From an uncultured Dialister sp. (GTDB taxonomy: Bacteria > Bacillota > Negativicutes > Veillonellales > Dialisteraceae): 41,919 nt of DNA. This document shows, piece after piece, positions 17,996 to 26,710 of the stretch. A program made the position numbers and the translations under genes. The notes under the pieces are model-generated. The model was not told the origin of the DNA and searched no databases. It saw nothing but the letters and a program-made list of their open reading frames with translations. Numbering within the stretch: position 1 is the stretch's first letter; each line of letters begins with the position of its first letter. The stretch lies in NCBI GenBank assembly GCA_900543165.1, contig UQQQ01000011.1:1-41919 (forward strand), read 5' to 3'.

Positions 17996-19214
17996 AGCTA
18001 TTCAGTTGATTGTTTTTGGCAACCAATTCCTTTGTTGCTGTAATTTTTCGATCACTATAAAGGACAACTTCCTTGATTGCAAGTTTTTTGATTGCAGATA
18101 TGAATGTGTCCATAAATGCAAAATCAATTTTGCCATTCTTTTTGGGCAATTTGATGCCTTTGTTTTTTACAACATTCCAACCGCCAAGTTTGTTCTTATA
18201 AGAATAAATCGGTAGGTCGGTTACTTTGTTAATGCACATGACCATGAACAGGTATTGATTCGGTGAGAGTTCAACTTTTCCGGATTTCCAGCGAATAGCA
18301 TAAGCATCAGACAAAACGGTAAAATCTCTTGACTGATAATAAGCTCTGTAGACATCGCTGTTGGAAGGAATAGAAATTACATTGCTCAATACAGTTGCCC
18401 CAGTTTTGGGCGCATAATAGTTCAAACCTTGATTTTGAAAACTCGAAGTCAGGCATGGCAGAATATAATCGTCCGTGGGCTGCTTGGGTAATTCCTTCGC
18501 CTTGTACGGTAATTTTTTTGTTGCTACTTTTTCAAAAAGATCACCTATGGTATATGTACCCCAATTATCATTGTCGAGTTCAGTAAATCCTCGAAGAGCG
18601 TCAAGCTCTTCAGCCGACAATTCATAATTGTCGTATCCGCTTACTGTCAAGTAAGCGGATAGCTCAGCTACCCGCTGAGCTTCCAGCTCAGCTACCAATG
18701 ATTCCATAAAACCAAAGTCGATTTCGCCATTATTTATAGGCAACATCATTTTGAAATTGAGGCTCTGGGAACTTCTAAGTTTTTTACCATAAGAGAATTT
18801 GCCATTCAGTGCTTTTTGCATTGCAACAGCAAAAAACAACATAACACCTCTGGAATATTCAATTCTGTCGTTCCAATATACACCGGTGTCATCGCCGGCA
18901 CCAAAAGCATAATCACGATAGAATGTATTACCAAAGATATCGATTGTAATTGAGTTTTTAGGGAAAGATGCAACTGGATTTGATATATAATTGACGACAC
19001 CTGTATTGGTAACGCCTGCCATAACAAAAGGAATATCTCCCGGAAGTTGATCTTCTTTTTTCAAACGCCGCCCTTGTTCGATTCTGTTAAATATGTGCTG
19101 GAACTCATATTCGCCCCACTTAACCGTCCTCAGCTTCTCGTTAAGTGAGGCTGTTATTTTCCCAGGCGGTCGTCCTCTATCGGCTGATTTTTCAAAAGCG
19201 TTGATACTTCCCAT
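17994..19214 (-). CDS. Specificity (S/B) subunit of a BcgI-like restriction-modification system
   Basis: A protein of up to 406 residues with two target recognition domains and two conserved repeats: NNGEIDFGFMESLVAELEAQ in the middle and KNGKIDFAFMDTFISAIKKL at the end. This internal duplication is the hallmark of HsdS-type proteins, each half reading one part of a bipartite DNA site. The first recognition domain starts around WGEYEFQHIFNRIEQGRRLK. The listed start (19214) lies 61 bases inside the methylase gene and has no good ribosome binding site, so translation may be coupled and the true start slightly later. The gene is AT-rich compared with its neighbours. An IS end abuts its stop codon. 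Confidence 0.82.
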   Translation of the reverse strand: MGSINAFEKSADRGRPPGKITASLNEKLRTVKWGEYEFQHIFNRIEQGRRLKKEDQLPGDIPFVMAGVTNTGVVNYISNPVASFPKNSITIDIFGNTFYRDYAFGAGDDTGVYWNDRIEYSRGVMLFFAVAMQKALNGKFSYGKKLRSSQSLNFKMMLPINNGEIDFGFMESLVAELEAQRVAELSAYLTVSGYDNYELSAEELDALRGFTELDNDNWGTYTIGDLFEKVATKKLPYKAKELPKQPTDDYILPCLTSSFQNQGLNYYAPKTGATVLSNVISIPSNSDVYRAYYQSRDFTVLSDAYAIRWKSGKVELSPNQYLFMVMCINKVTDLPIYSYKNKLGGWNVVKNKGIKLPKKNGKIDFAFMDTFISAIKKLAIKEVVLYSDRKITATKELVAKNNQLNS

Positions 19215-21202
19215 GCAAGATAATCGCTCACAGTCCTTTTGAAATCGTCCAATGTGGGCTTAGTATCAATCGGTGCGGTTTGATTCCAGTCATTTCCGTT
19301 ATTAGGATCGATGTGGCCTTCGTAGTAGTCTTTCTCAGTAAAAATACTAAGTTTCGATTTACCAAATCGCACCAGATCCACGACTTCCTGATAGCGTTCT
19401 TTTGCTTTATCGGTATCAAACAAGTTCTTGCTTGCTTTTTTGCGATCGGAACGGGTATATCCGTCGTTAGAAAAATCAATGAATTTTACCACATCGTCTT
19501 TTTGATGCGCTTCGCCAACACGGAAAACGTACACATTGGTCTGAACACTCGATTTTCCGATAAATAAGTCTATCGGCATTTTGATGCTTGTCAGAAGTGT
19601 GCTGTGAGTCAGAATACTCTTGTTGTATTCCGTTGCTTTACCAGAGCCTGCGGAGTTTTGAATAATAATGGCTGCATAGCCCTTGTCCATCATGGAAAGA
19701 GCCTTTTCAACGAAGATCATTCCGTTGCCCTCCGCAGAATACGGCGGGTTCAAAATAAATGCGTCCGCAGGGAACTTCTCATCAGTTTTGCCGAAACCAT
19801 AATGACCATCAAAATTCAAGGAGTCCTTGTTCAAAATATTGGAGCTGCCGTCGCCCATCATAATCATGTTGAGAACAGCAAGCATATAAACATTAGACAG
19901 GATTTCCAGACCTAATAACTGGTTTGCTTTAATTTCCGCTGACTTGCGTGCTAATTCTTCGGGCGATTTAATTTTCTTCTTGGCATCAGCCAACATTTCA
20001 TTCATAGCGGCTACCAGCAGACCTGCCGAACCTGTAGCAAAGTCCCAAACAAAAGAGTCCTTGTTTACTCTTGCGAGGCGGCACAGAAGTGTCGCAACAT
20101 AAGGCGGAGTTAAAACAACATCGTTAAGTTGATCCTGCGTAAAGCCAAGCCATGAATACATTTCGTTGAACAGCTTCCCAGTAAAATCTGTATTTAAGCC
20201 AATTTTGTAGTAAACGCCAAGGTCGTCAACAATCTTGATAAATACTCGTTTCAGCTGGCTTTCGCCATTTTCTGCTTTGGTGATGTTGTCGGTAGTCAGC
20301 GTATTTTGCAGAGTTCGCACAATCAGGTCTTTCTTGTCTTTAGGAAGCTTTTTGGCATCCAGGAAGGACTCGATTTTACGAATCATAATATCGCCATCCG
20401 TATTATTTTTTTCGTTAGACGATTTCAAATCAGCTTTGGTAAGCGGATATACATTATTTTCCACATCGCCAAGGGTAGCCATAATAGAAGCAACAACAAG
20501 ATAAACACGGTCATTCTCACTCAGCCCCTTTTCGCTTTTGAAAATATCATTATTCAGTTTAACAAGGCTTGTAATAATTTCCTGTTCTCTGCGTTCCTTT
20601 AGTTTTTCAATTTCTTCCTGGGGGAGCGATAATTGTTTAACCTTCTCGATAAATGCAGAGAAGTGCTCTTTTTTCAAGAAGGAGAGATCGGTATACTCAT
20701 CTACCTTTTGACCAATACCAAAATTACTCTTGGCAACATAGTAAACGCCGATTAAATGCTTAAGATTTCCGCTTGCATCCTTATAGCCCGTAACACCAAT
20801 GGCAATAACATCAGTATAACTTGTGTAGTGCAGAACTGCATTAGAATAGTGAACTGCACCGTTTACCGCATAAGAGTTGATATTTGTATAATCAGGTTGG
20901 TTCTTTGCGTTTCTGTTTGCAACATTTCCTTCAGTATCCAGCTTTACAAGCTTATCTTTGTATCCTTTGTATTCAATCAAAATCGGATAGTATTTCCCAT
21001 CATTGGCTTGTAGGAGTAGCTTTGCATCAGGGCGATTGCCACCCTTGCCGCCGTTTTTTGAAAAATAATCATTTAGGGCCTGATCAATTTCTGTGTTTAA
21101 GGACTCCTGCTCCAATTTATAATCTACTTTATATGATTTGAGCCAACTGTTTACCAAATCAGCAATATTCGGTTCAACGGATTGTACTGTTTTTTTAGCC
21201 AT
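19154..21202 (-). CDS. Restriction nuclease-methyltransferase fusion, BcgI-like (type IIB/IIG)
   Basis: A 682-residue bifunctional subunit. The N-terminus carries a PD-(D/E)XK signature: Pro58-Asp59, then Glu77-Tyr78-Lys79 (ILIEYKG). A helical region follows (about 180-350), then an N6-adenine methyltransferase with motif X-like LTPPYVATLL (about 364-373), motif I DFATGSAG (387-394) and the catalytic NPPY at 485-488. In BcgI-type enzymes one such subunit plus a separate S subunit both methylates and cuts on both sides of its site. No separate HsdR gene is seen, which agrees with this reading. A plain type I HsdM would be shorter (about 500) and lack the N-terminal nuclease. GAGGAG overlapping the end of the regulator gene is its ribosome binding site. 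Confidence 0.82.
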   Translation of the reverse strand: MAKKTVQSVEPNIADLVNSWLKSYKVDYKLEQESLNTEIDQALNDYFSKNGGKGGNRPDAKLLLQANDGKYYPILIEYKGYKDKLVKLDTEGNVANRNAKNQPDYTNINSYAVNGAVHYSNAVLHYTSYTDVIAIGVTGYKDASGNLKHLIGVYYVAKSNFGIGQKVDEYTDLSFLKKEHFSAFIEKVKQLSLPQEEIEKLKERREQEIITSLVKLNNDIFKSEKGLSENDRVYLVVASIMATLGDVENNVYPLTKADLKSSNEKNNTDGDIMIRKIESFLDAKKLPKDKKDLIVRTLQNTLTTDNITKAENGESQLKRVFIKIVDDLGVYYKIGLNTDFTGKLFNEMYSWLGFTQDQLNDVVLTPPYVATLLCRLARVNKDSFVWDFATGSAGLLVAAMNEMLADAKKKIKSPEELARKSAEIKANQLLGLEILSNVYMLAVLNMIMMGDGSSNILNKDSLNFDGHYGFGKTDEKFPADAFILNPPYSAEGNGMIFVEKALSMMDKGYAAIIIQNSAGSGKATEYNKSILTHSTLLTSIKMPIDLFIGKSSVQTNVYVFRVGEAHQKDDVVKFIDFSNDGYTRSDRKKASKNLFDTDKAKERYQEVVDLVRFGKSKLSIFTEKDYYEGHIDPNNGNDWNQTAPIDTKPTLDDFKRTVSDYLAWEVSTLLKNQPIEDDRLGK

Positions 21203-21204
21203 TT

Positions 21205-21414
21205 TTATTTCTCCTCATCCGTGAATTCTAAAATATTGTCAACTCCGCAGTTGAGAGTTTTGCAAATCTTCTCAATGCTATCTAGAGAAATATAATTGTC
21301 ACGCTTGATGCGGGTAATAATATTGGCACTAAAGCCTGCTTTCTCCATCAATTCGGCATTGGTCATGCCTTTATCGAGCAACAGGTGAAATAATTTTTTG
21401 TAGGTTACAGCCAT
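21205..21414 (-). CDS. XRE/Cro-type transcriptional regulator of the RM system
   Basis: A 69-residue helix-turn-helix protein (KLFHLLLDKGMTNAELMEKA, then GFSANIITRIKRDNYISLDS and KICKTLNCGVDNIL), of the YozG/Cro type. It is the first gene of the minus-strand RM operon, two bases before the nuclease-methylase. Small XRE proteins in this position (C proteins) usually control RM expression by binding their own promoter. A 14-bp palindrome in the promoter spacer (21448-21461) is the natural candidate operator. Ribosome binding site AAGGAGG at 21423-21429. Confidence 0.85.
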   Translation of the reverse strand: MAVTYKKLFHLLLDKGMTNAELMEKAGFSANIITRIKRDNYISLDSIEKICKTLNCGVDNILEFTDEEK

Positions 21415-21441
21415 AGCGAATCCCTCCTTACAATAAAAATT

Positions 21442-21471
21442 ATCATATCACGAAATCGTGAATTTTTTCAA
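21442..21471 (-). promoter_or_regulatory. RM promoter with palindromic operator
   Basis: On the minus strand, TTGAAA (21466-21471) and TATGAT (21442-21447) are separated by 18 bp. The spacer contains the perfect palindrome TCACGATTTCGTGA (21448-21461). A repressor bound there would block RNA polymerase. Confidence 0.7.
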
Positions 21472-21536
21472 TGTGTTTGCATGGATTTGTTTTCCGCTCA
21501 CTCAGAGAACAAATGAGGGGGCTTGTGCCACCTTGA

Positions 21537-21698
21537 ACCCACGTTCCTCTTGGTATTTATATTATCGCGACAAACTATATCATGGGATTTGACGAACGAT
21601 TCAAAGAAAACAATCCGCACTTCGTGCAGGAAGACGCAGCAGAAGCCGCTAAAAACGGCTGCCTCGCCGAACGTGTGAATGCGCACTTTGGCGTATAA
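21537..21698 (+). pseudogene. C-terminal remnant, possibly of a membrane protein
   Basis: From just after a stop at 21534-21536 an open stretch reads THVPLGIYIIATNYIMGFDE and continues FKENNPHFVQEDAAEAAKNG to a TAA at 21696-21698. A hydrophobic segment followed by a charged tail, right before a strong terminator, looks like the last about 50 residues of a host membrane protein cut off at the edge of the RM island. An ATG at 21582 could give a 38-residue peptide but has no ribosome binding site. The family is not recognised. Confidence 0.45.
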
Positions 21699-21708
21699 GA
21701 AAGACAAT

Positions 21709-21743
21709 AAAAAGGCCTTGCCCGAACGGGCAAAGCCTTTTTT
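21709..21743 (+). terminator. Intrinsic terminator
   Basis: Stem aaaaaggccttgccc with gggcaaagccttttt around gaac, 11 bases after the remnant's stop. It supports the idea that a real gene used to end here. Confidence 0.88.
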
Positions 21744-22428
21744 GCATGCCAAAAGACGCAGCACGATAGATAGCGATCCATGGAGGCATTCCCTGCAATC
21801 TGGCACCAGCGCATTTCACGGTTCATGTCGTACAAGTACGGCTAAACTTCGCTCTAGGGTTTGTCGTGGAGGCGAATCCTGCATGGGATGCTTCTTCGCC
21901 ATGCTGCGTCTTTATGTGGTTTGTGTCTGACTCACCTTCCGGCGGCTAGCACGCTTTCGGGCGGGAGGAGGGATATCGGATCCGCCATCAGCTCATTCAC
22001 GCCGTCCCCTTCCTATAGGTCAGTGCACGTGGGGACACGGAGATAAGCTTTTGGCTCCCGGGAAGATTTTCCTCTCTCCATCAAATAATATCGGGGAAAT
22101 TTTTTCTTTTTACACGGTTTTGATTTTTGAAAAGTATGGGGAAAGCGGCATCCCCATATCATCAGCCTTCCTTCCATGGGGAAGGCTGAAAGATGGCAGC
22201 TTCGCCACAATTTTTATGGATGGTCAGCGGGAGACTAGAGAAGGCGCCAGTCCGTCCAACCAAGGCGAAGCCAACCCCGTCTCGCTGCGCTCGTCTGCCC
22301 CTTCCAAAGGAAGGGGCGAGAATATGGGAAGTACGCATAAAAAACGGCGCGCAGCACCGCACCTTCCCCGTTGAACCCATTGAATCCCTTGAACCCGTTG
22401 CCCCTACCCGTTTTTTATGAAAAATTAT
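21744..22428. other. Gene-free, repeat-rich region upstream of typA
   Basis: I see no supported gene. Visible elements are a palindromic stretch at about 22165-22190 (ccttccatggggaagg), repeat copy B at 22260-22328, and a low-complexity ttgaaccc/ttgaatccc array at 22371-22410. Confidence 0.6.
22260..22328 (+). repeat. Dispersed 70-bp repeat, copy B
   Basis: Shares ccaaccccg-ctcgctgcgctcg and ccccttccaaaggaaggggc with the copies at 17556 and 25911. The second segment is a hairpin (ccccttcc/ggaagggg). Confidence 0.85.
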
Positions 22429-22458
22429 TTTCCTACTCTTGCGTAGACGTGGTATAAT
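22429..22458 (+). promoter_or_regulatory. Probable typA promoter
   Basis: Perfect TATAAT at 22453-22458 with a weak -35 (TTTCCT at 22429-22434, 18-bp spacer). It lies 113 bases before the typA start, leaving a leader containing a short hairpin (gcgcctaggcgc at about 22528-22539). Confidence 0.55.
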
Positions 22459-22570
22459 AAATTGTATTTCCGAATATGTGATAGCTTGATGGTTTCACCA
22501 TGCGGTGAAGTCATCATCATAAAAAGTGCGCCTAGGCGCAATAGGTTGCCCGAGGGGGAAAAGGAAAGAA

Positions 22571-24391
22571 ATGAAAAGAGAAGATATCCGCAACATTGCC
22601 ATCATCGCTCATGTCGACCATGGTAAGACGACTCTGGTCGATGCCATGCTGAAGCAGAGCCATATTTTCAGAGATAACCAGAAGGTCGCAGAACGCGTCA
22701 TGGACTCGAATCCACTGGAACGTGAACGCGGCATCACGATCCTGGCGAAAAATACCTCTGTCATGCATGACGGTGTGAAGATCAATATCGTCGACACCCC
22801 AGGGCATGCGGACTTCGGCGGTGAAGTCGAACGTATCCTGAACATGGTCGATGGCGTACTGCTCCTCGTCGATGCTCATGAAGGCCCGATGCCGCAGACG
22901 AAGTATGTCCTCAGAAAAGCGCTGGAACATAAGCTGAAGCCGATCGTCGTCATCAATAAGATCGACCGCCCGGATCAGCGTATTTCCGATGTCGAAGGCG
23001 AGATCCTCGAGCTCTTCATGGAACTCGATGCGGACGATGACCAGCTCGATTTCCCGCTGCTCTATGCATCGGCTAGAAGTGGTATCGCCAAGCTCCATAT
23101 GAATGACGAAGGAAAGAATCTGGATCCGCTCTTTGATGCGATCCTCAAGTATATCCCATGCCCGGAAGGCGATCCGGATGCCGGCCTGCAGGTCATGGTC
23201 ACCACGCTCGAAGCGGATGACTACCTCGGCAAGGTCGCTATCGGCCGTGTGACCCGCGGTACCGCGAAGCAGGGGATGCCGGTCGCTATCACCGATGGCG
23301 AAAAGATCAGAAGCGACCATATCGGTCAGCTCTTCCACTGGCAGGGCATGAAACGTACGCCTGTCGATGAAGCGAAGGTCGGCGACATCATCGCTATGGC
23401 CGGCTTCAAAGATATCAATATCGGTGAAACGGTCGCTGATGCGACGAATCCGGAAGCACTGCCGGCGATCCACATCGACGAACCGACCCTGTCCATGGTA
23501 TTCCATGTCAATAAGAGCCCATTTGCCGGCCGTGAGGGTGACTTCGTCACTTCCCGCCATATCCGTGCCCGTCTCTACAAAGAAATCGAAACCAACGTGG
23601 CTCTTCGTGTAGAAGACACGGAAACATCTGATGCATTCAAGGTCTCCGGCCGCGGCGAGCTCCACCTCTCCGTCCTGATCGAGACCATGCGCCGTGAAGG
23701 CTTCGAACTCGAAGTCTCCAAGCCGCAGGTCATTTTCAAGGAGATCAACGGACAGAAGTGCGAACCGCTCGAACGTCTGACCATCGAAGTACCGCAGGAA
23801 TTCATGGGCGCTGTCATGGAAGGCCTTGGACCGAGAAAAGCAGAAATGATCTCCATGGAAGAACTCGCAGGCTACATGAAGATGGAATTCTCCATCCCGG
23901 CCCGCGGCCTCATCGGCTTCCGTAATGAACTCCTGACCACCACCCGCGGCACAGGTATCCTCTACCATGTCTTCCAGGGCTATGCGCCATACAAGGGTGA
24001 TATCCCGGGCAGAACCAGAGGCTCCCTTGTGGCTTTCGAATCCGGCACCACCACCGCATACGGCCTGAACTCTGTCCTCGACCGGGGCGAGCTTTTCCTG
24101 GAACCGGGCGTCGAAGTCTATGAAGGCATGATCATCGGTGAAAATACCCGTGATCAGGATATGGATGTCAACCCATGCAAAAAGAAACATCTGACCAATA
24201 CCCGTGCCTCCGGCTCTGATGATGCCATCAAGCTGCCGCCATGCCGCAAGTTCACGCTGGAAGGGGCGCTCGAATGGATCAATGATGATGAACTCGTCGA
24301 AGTCACTCCGGAAAGCATCCGCATGAGAAAGATGGTTCTTTCCCGTCAGGCTAGATATAAGAGTGCCAATGTAAAGAAAAGCCAGCAGTAA
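22571..24391 (+). CDS. typA: Translational GTPase TypA/BipA
   Basis: A 606-residue ribosome-binding GTPase of the EF-G superfamily involved in ribosome assembly and stress adaptation. G1 is AHVDHGKTT (about 13-21), then RGITI (switch I), DTPGHADFGGEVER (G3), NKIDRP (G4) and ASARSG (G5). The C-terminus contains the TypA-specific region (PARGLIGFRNELLTTTRGTG and later NTRASGSDDAIKLPP). Length is normal. The ATG at 22571 is chosen because MKREDIRNIAIIAHVDHGKT is the canonical start. The gene is complete, is a single transcription unit, and is followed by a strong terminator. Confidence 0.97.
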   Translation: MKREDIRNIAIIAHVDHGKTTLVDAMLKQSHIFRDNQKVAERVMDSNPLERERGITILAKNTSVMHDGVKINIVDTPGHADFGGEVERILNMVDGVLLLVDAHEGPMPQTKYVLRKALEHKLKPIVVINKIDRPDQRISDVEGEILELFMELDADDDQLDFPLLYASARSGIAKLHMNDEGKNLDPLFDAILKYIPCPEGDPDAGLQVMVTTLEADDYLGKVAIGRVTRGTAKQGMPVAITDGEKIRSDHIGQLFHWQGMKRTPVDEAKVGDIIAMAGFKDINIGETVADATNPEALPAIHIDEPTLSMVFHVNKSPFAGREGDFVTSRHIRARLYKEIETNVALRVEDTETSDAFKVSGRGELHLSVLIETMRREGFELEVSKPQVIFKEINGQKCEPLERLTIEVPQEFMGAVMEGLGPRKAEMISMEELAGYMKMEFSIPARGLIGFRNELLTTTRGTGILYHVFQGYAPYKGDIPGRTRGSLVAFESGTTTAYGLNSVLDRGELFLEPGVEVYEGMIIGENTRDQDMDVNPCKKKHLTNTRASGSDDAIKLPPCRKFTLEGALEWINDDELVEVTPESIRMRKMVLSRQARYKSANVKKSQQ

Positions 24392-24401
24392 TCGCTGAAT
24401 A

Positions 24402-24432
24402 AAAAAACGAACCCGCAAGGGTTCGTTTTTTA
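24402..24432 (+). terminator. typA terminator
   Basis: Stem aaaaacgaaccc/gggttcgttttt with a gcaa tetraloop and T run, 11 bases after the stop. Confidence 0.93.
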
Positions 24433-24763
24433 TTTGGAGGGAAATGAGGAATGAAGAATGGTGATGCGGCGCATCATACAATGAAAGCGTTGCGGATTAT
24501 TGGAATCACGTAAAATGCGTCGCCCCTTGGAGAAGGGGCAGGCCGAAGGTCAGGGATAGACTGCCTCGAAGAGGCAGATTTCTGCAGAACGGTCGGTAGG
24601 TTGCTTGAGGATCACTGAAAAACGATTCACGCAGATGGGACGCTGACAGCTACGTAGAGTTGCGCTTCTGCGGGGCACTCTATCCGGCGCCGTTGGCGCG
24701 ACCCCTCTCCAGGGGTCTGCTCAGCTTGCGAGAATTTCCTAGTCCCTAGCTACTAGTCACCAG
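24433..24763. other. Gene-free region with repeats
   Basis: Contains the low-complexity aatgaggaatgaagaatggtgatgcgg type stretch (24438-24468), gactgcctcgaagaggcag hairpin (about 24558-24577), a tctgcagaacggtcgg motif (24581-24596) whose reverse complement recurs near 27048-27064, paired ggcgccgttggcgc and cccctctccagggg hairpins, and a tandem ctagtnac array at 24739-24768. No gene is seen. Confidence 0.65.
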
Positions 24764-25706
24764 TCACTCATTTTTTCCATTCATCACCACCACGTCTCCC
24801 GCTTCGAGTACGGTATCTCCTTTCGGGATGATGACTTCTCCCTGCCTTAGGATGAGGACAACAAGATGACCGTTGGGGAGGTGGAGAGAGGAGAGGCTCT
24901 TCTGGTAATAGCGGCTCTTCTTCGTGACATGGATCTCCGAGAGGGCAAGACCTGTGACAGGAGCGACGCTCAAAGCGGAAAGGACGAGCGTATCTCCGGC
25001 AGAGAGCCTCGTGTCGCCATTCGGGATGATTTTCTCGGCGCCGCGGGAAAGAAGGATGGCGAGCGTTTCAGGAGGGAATGCGATCTCCGAGAGTGCCTGC
25101 CCGCACCACGCATGCCCCGCGGGCAGGGGGAACTGTATGAATTGTACCGGCATCTCTTCCGTGTAGTCGGTGAAGGATTTCATGACATCGCTCTCATGAT
25201 CGATCATAGAGAGCTTCTTCGCTGCGAAAGGCAGAAGCGCGCCCTGAAAGAGGATGGAAAGAAGAACGATGAAGAAGGTGACATGGAAAACGATGTCATT
25301 CACCGGCGCCTGCGTATAAGCGACGATGGCAAATACGATGGCAGAGGCGCCGCGAAGGCCTGCGAAGGAGATCAGAGCGCTTGCGGCAGCGGGCGTTTTG
25401 AAAGGGGCAAGGAGAGCGAAGACGCCGAGGGGCCGTGCCACGAAGGTCAGGAAGAGCGCGATGAGGAAGGCAGGCCATGCGATCTCAGGGAGCTTCGATG
25501 GCGTGGAGAGAAGTCCAAGCAGGAAGAAGATCATCATGGAGAGAAGAGTAGTTTTCAAAAGCAATATTGATAGGACCATCCGAACCGAAAAACATACCGA
25601 GCAGGATAAAGGCGAGAAGCACAGGGATGCCGAGCTTGTCCGAGACACGGTTCAAAAACACACAGGCAAAGATCACAATGGCCGTCAAGAGCAGGAAAGA
25701 AGTCAT
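24764..25706 (-). pseudogene. K+/H+ antiporter (NhaP2/CvrA-like) with internal deletion
   Basis: Read on the minus strand, the first about 52 residues (MTSFLLLTAIVIFACVFLNR, then KLGIPVLLAFILLGMFFGSD and PINIAFENY) are the start of a CPA1-type antiporter. At about 25540-25560 homology jumps, in another frame, to the last transmembrane helices (MMIFFLLGLLSTPSKLPEIAW spans the join side) and then to two cytosolic TrkA-C/RCK-like segments ending at 24764. About 230 central residues, including the ion-binding helices, are missing, so transport is lost. A fragment starting at 25648 reads through the join in one frame but lacks a sensible N-terminus. The deletion size is inferred from the family. 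Confidence 0.8.
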
Positions 25707-25910
25707 AGGCGGTCTCCTTTTACAACAAGCGGGAAAGTAGTTTTCTTTATTGTATCGGAAAGAGAAAGAACAATGATGGAAGCCGTTTCATGCGTATTGT
25801 CATTTCGAGCGAAGCCGAGAAATCCTCCTTGCAGAGCGATAAAGGACGCGCGAAAGTAGAAAGAGGCAGCACACAGGTGTTGTTTTTCGGGATGACGACA
25901 CGGGGGAAAC

Positions 25911-25988
25911 CGTATTTTAACAAACGCGCGTCCAACCCCGCCTCGCTGCGCTCGACTGCCCCTTCCAAAGGAAGGGGCGAGAATGGTG
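25911..25988 (+). repeat. Dispersed 70-bp repeat, copy C
   Basis: Best match to copy B; also shares attttaacaa-gcgcg with copy A at its left end. It is followed by gaatggtgaatga and, at 26007-26049, a tandem array of ctagtccctagtcaccagtaacc type units. A GTCATTTCGAGCGAAG motif lies at 25799-25826. Confidence 0.83.
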
Positions 25989-26104
25989 AATGATGTTCCA
26001 TACCACCTAGTCCCTAGTCACCAGTAACCATTCACTCCCTAATCCCTAAATTTCTTTTTTGCGCTATAATAGAGACAGGTGTAAAAATAAAAGGAGGAAC
26101 CATC

Positions 26105-26710
26105 ATGAAAGCTGATTGTGCAAACTGCCCGCACCATGCCTGCTATACCCGTGGGGCGAATTGTACGGGTGTGAAAGAAGAGGAGATCCGTAAGGCCTAT
26201 ACCGAAGAAGAACGGAAAATCATGGAGGCGGCGGCCTATGTCGAAGGGACATACTACAGCGACATCTGCCGTCTGCAGGAGACCGCTGAATTTGCCAAAC
26301 GGATGGGCTACAAGAAGCTCGGCCTGGCCTTCTGCATCGGTCTTCATGAGGAAGCCAGGTACATCGTGAAATACTTCCGACAGCAGGGCTTCGAGGTCTA
26401 CTCCCTCTGCTGCAAGAACTGTTCCTTTGCGAAGAAAAACTTCGGCTTAAAGCAGGTGCATCCGGAAGCGGAGCATGAAGCGATGTGCAATCCGAAGTTT
26501 CAGGCAAGGTTTCTGGCAGAAAAAGGCGTGGATCTCAATATCATCTGCGGCCTTTGCGTGGGACATGACACGATCTTCACCTCGAATGCAGTAGGCCCTG
26601 TCACATCTCTTGTCGTGAAAGACAGACTTCTTGCGCACAATCCTCTGGGGGCGATTTATTCTCGCTACTGGAGAAAGAAACTGCATATTCAGGACGAGGA
26701 TGAGATATAA
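26105..26710 (+). CDS. DUF1847 cysteine-rich, probably metal-binding protein
   Basis: A 201-residue soluble protein starting MKADCANCPHHACYTRG with a CxxCxxxxC cluster. Further cysteines lie in LAFCIGLHEEA, VYSLCCKNCSFAKK, HEAMCNPKF and IICGLCVGHDTIF. The pattern and the motif LGLAFCIGL identify the DUF1847 family, whose biochemical role is not established; metal binding or a redox role is inferred from the Cys pattern. AAGGAGG at 26091-26097 fits the ATG, and a TATAAT at 26065-26070 is the likely -10 element without a clear -35. It is a single gene between repeat-rich regions. Confidence 0.87.
   Translation: MKADCANCPHHACYTRGANCTGVKEEEIRKAYTEEERKIMEAAAYVEGTYYSDICRLQETAEFAKRMGYKKLGLAFCIGLHEEARYIVKYFRQQGFEVYSLCCKNCSFAKKNFGLKQVHPEAEHEAMCNPKFQARFLAEKGVDLNIICGLCVGHDTIFTSNAVGPVTSLVVKDRLLAHNPLGAIYSRYWRKKLHIQDEDEI

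Noticed and set aside
22532..24481. A 649-codon open frame on the minus strand opposite typA
   Set aside because: It is a shadow of typA, caused by strong codon bias; the sense strand has all GTPase motifs.
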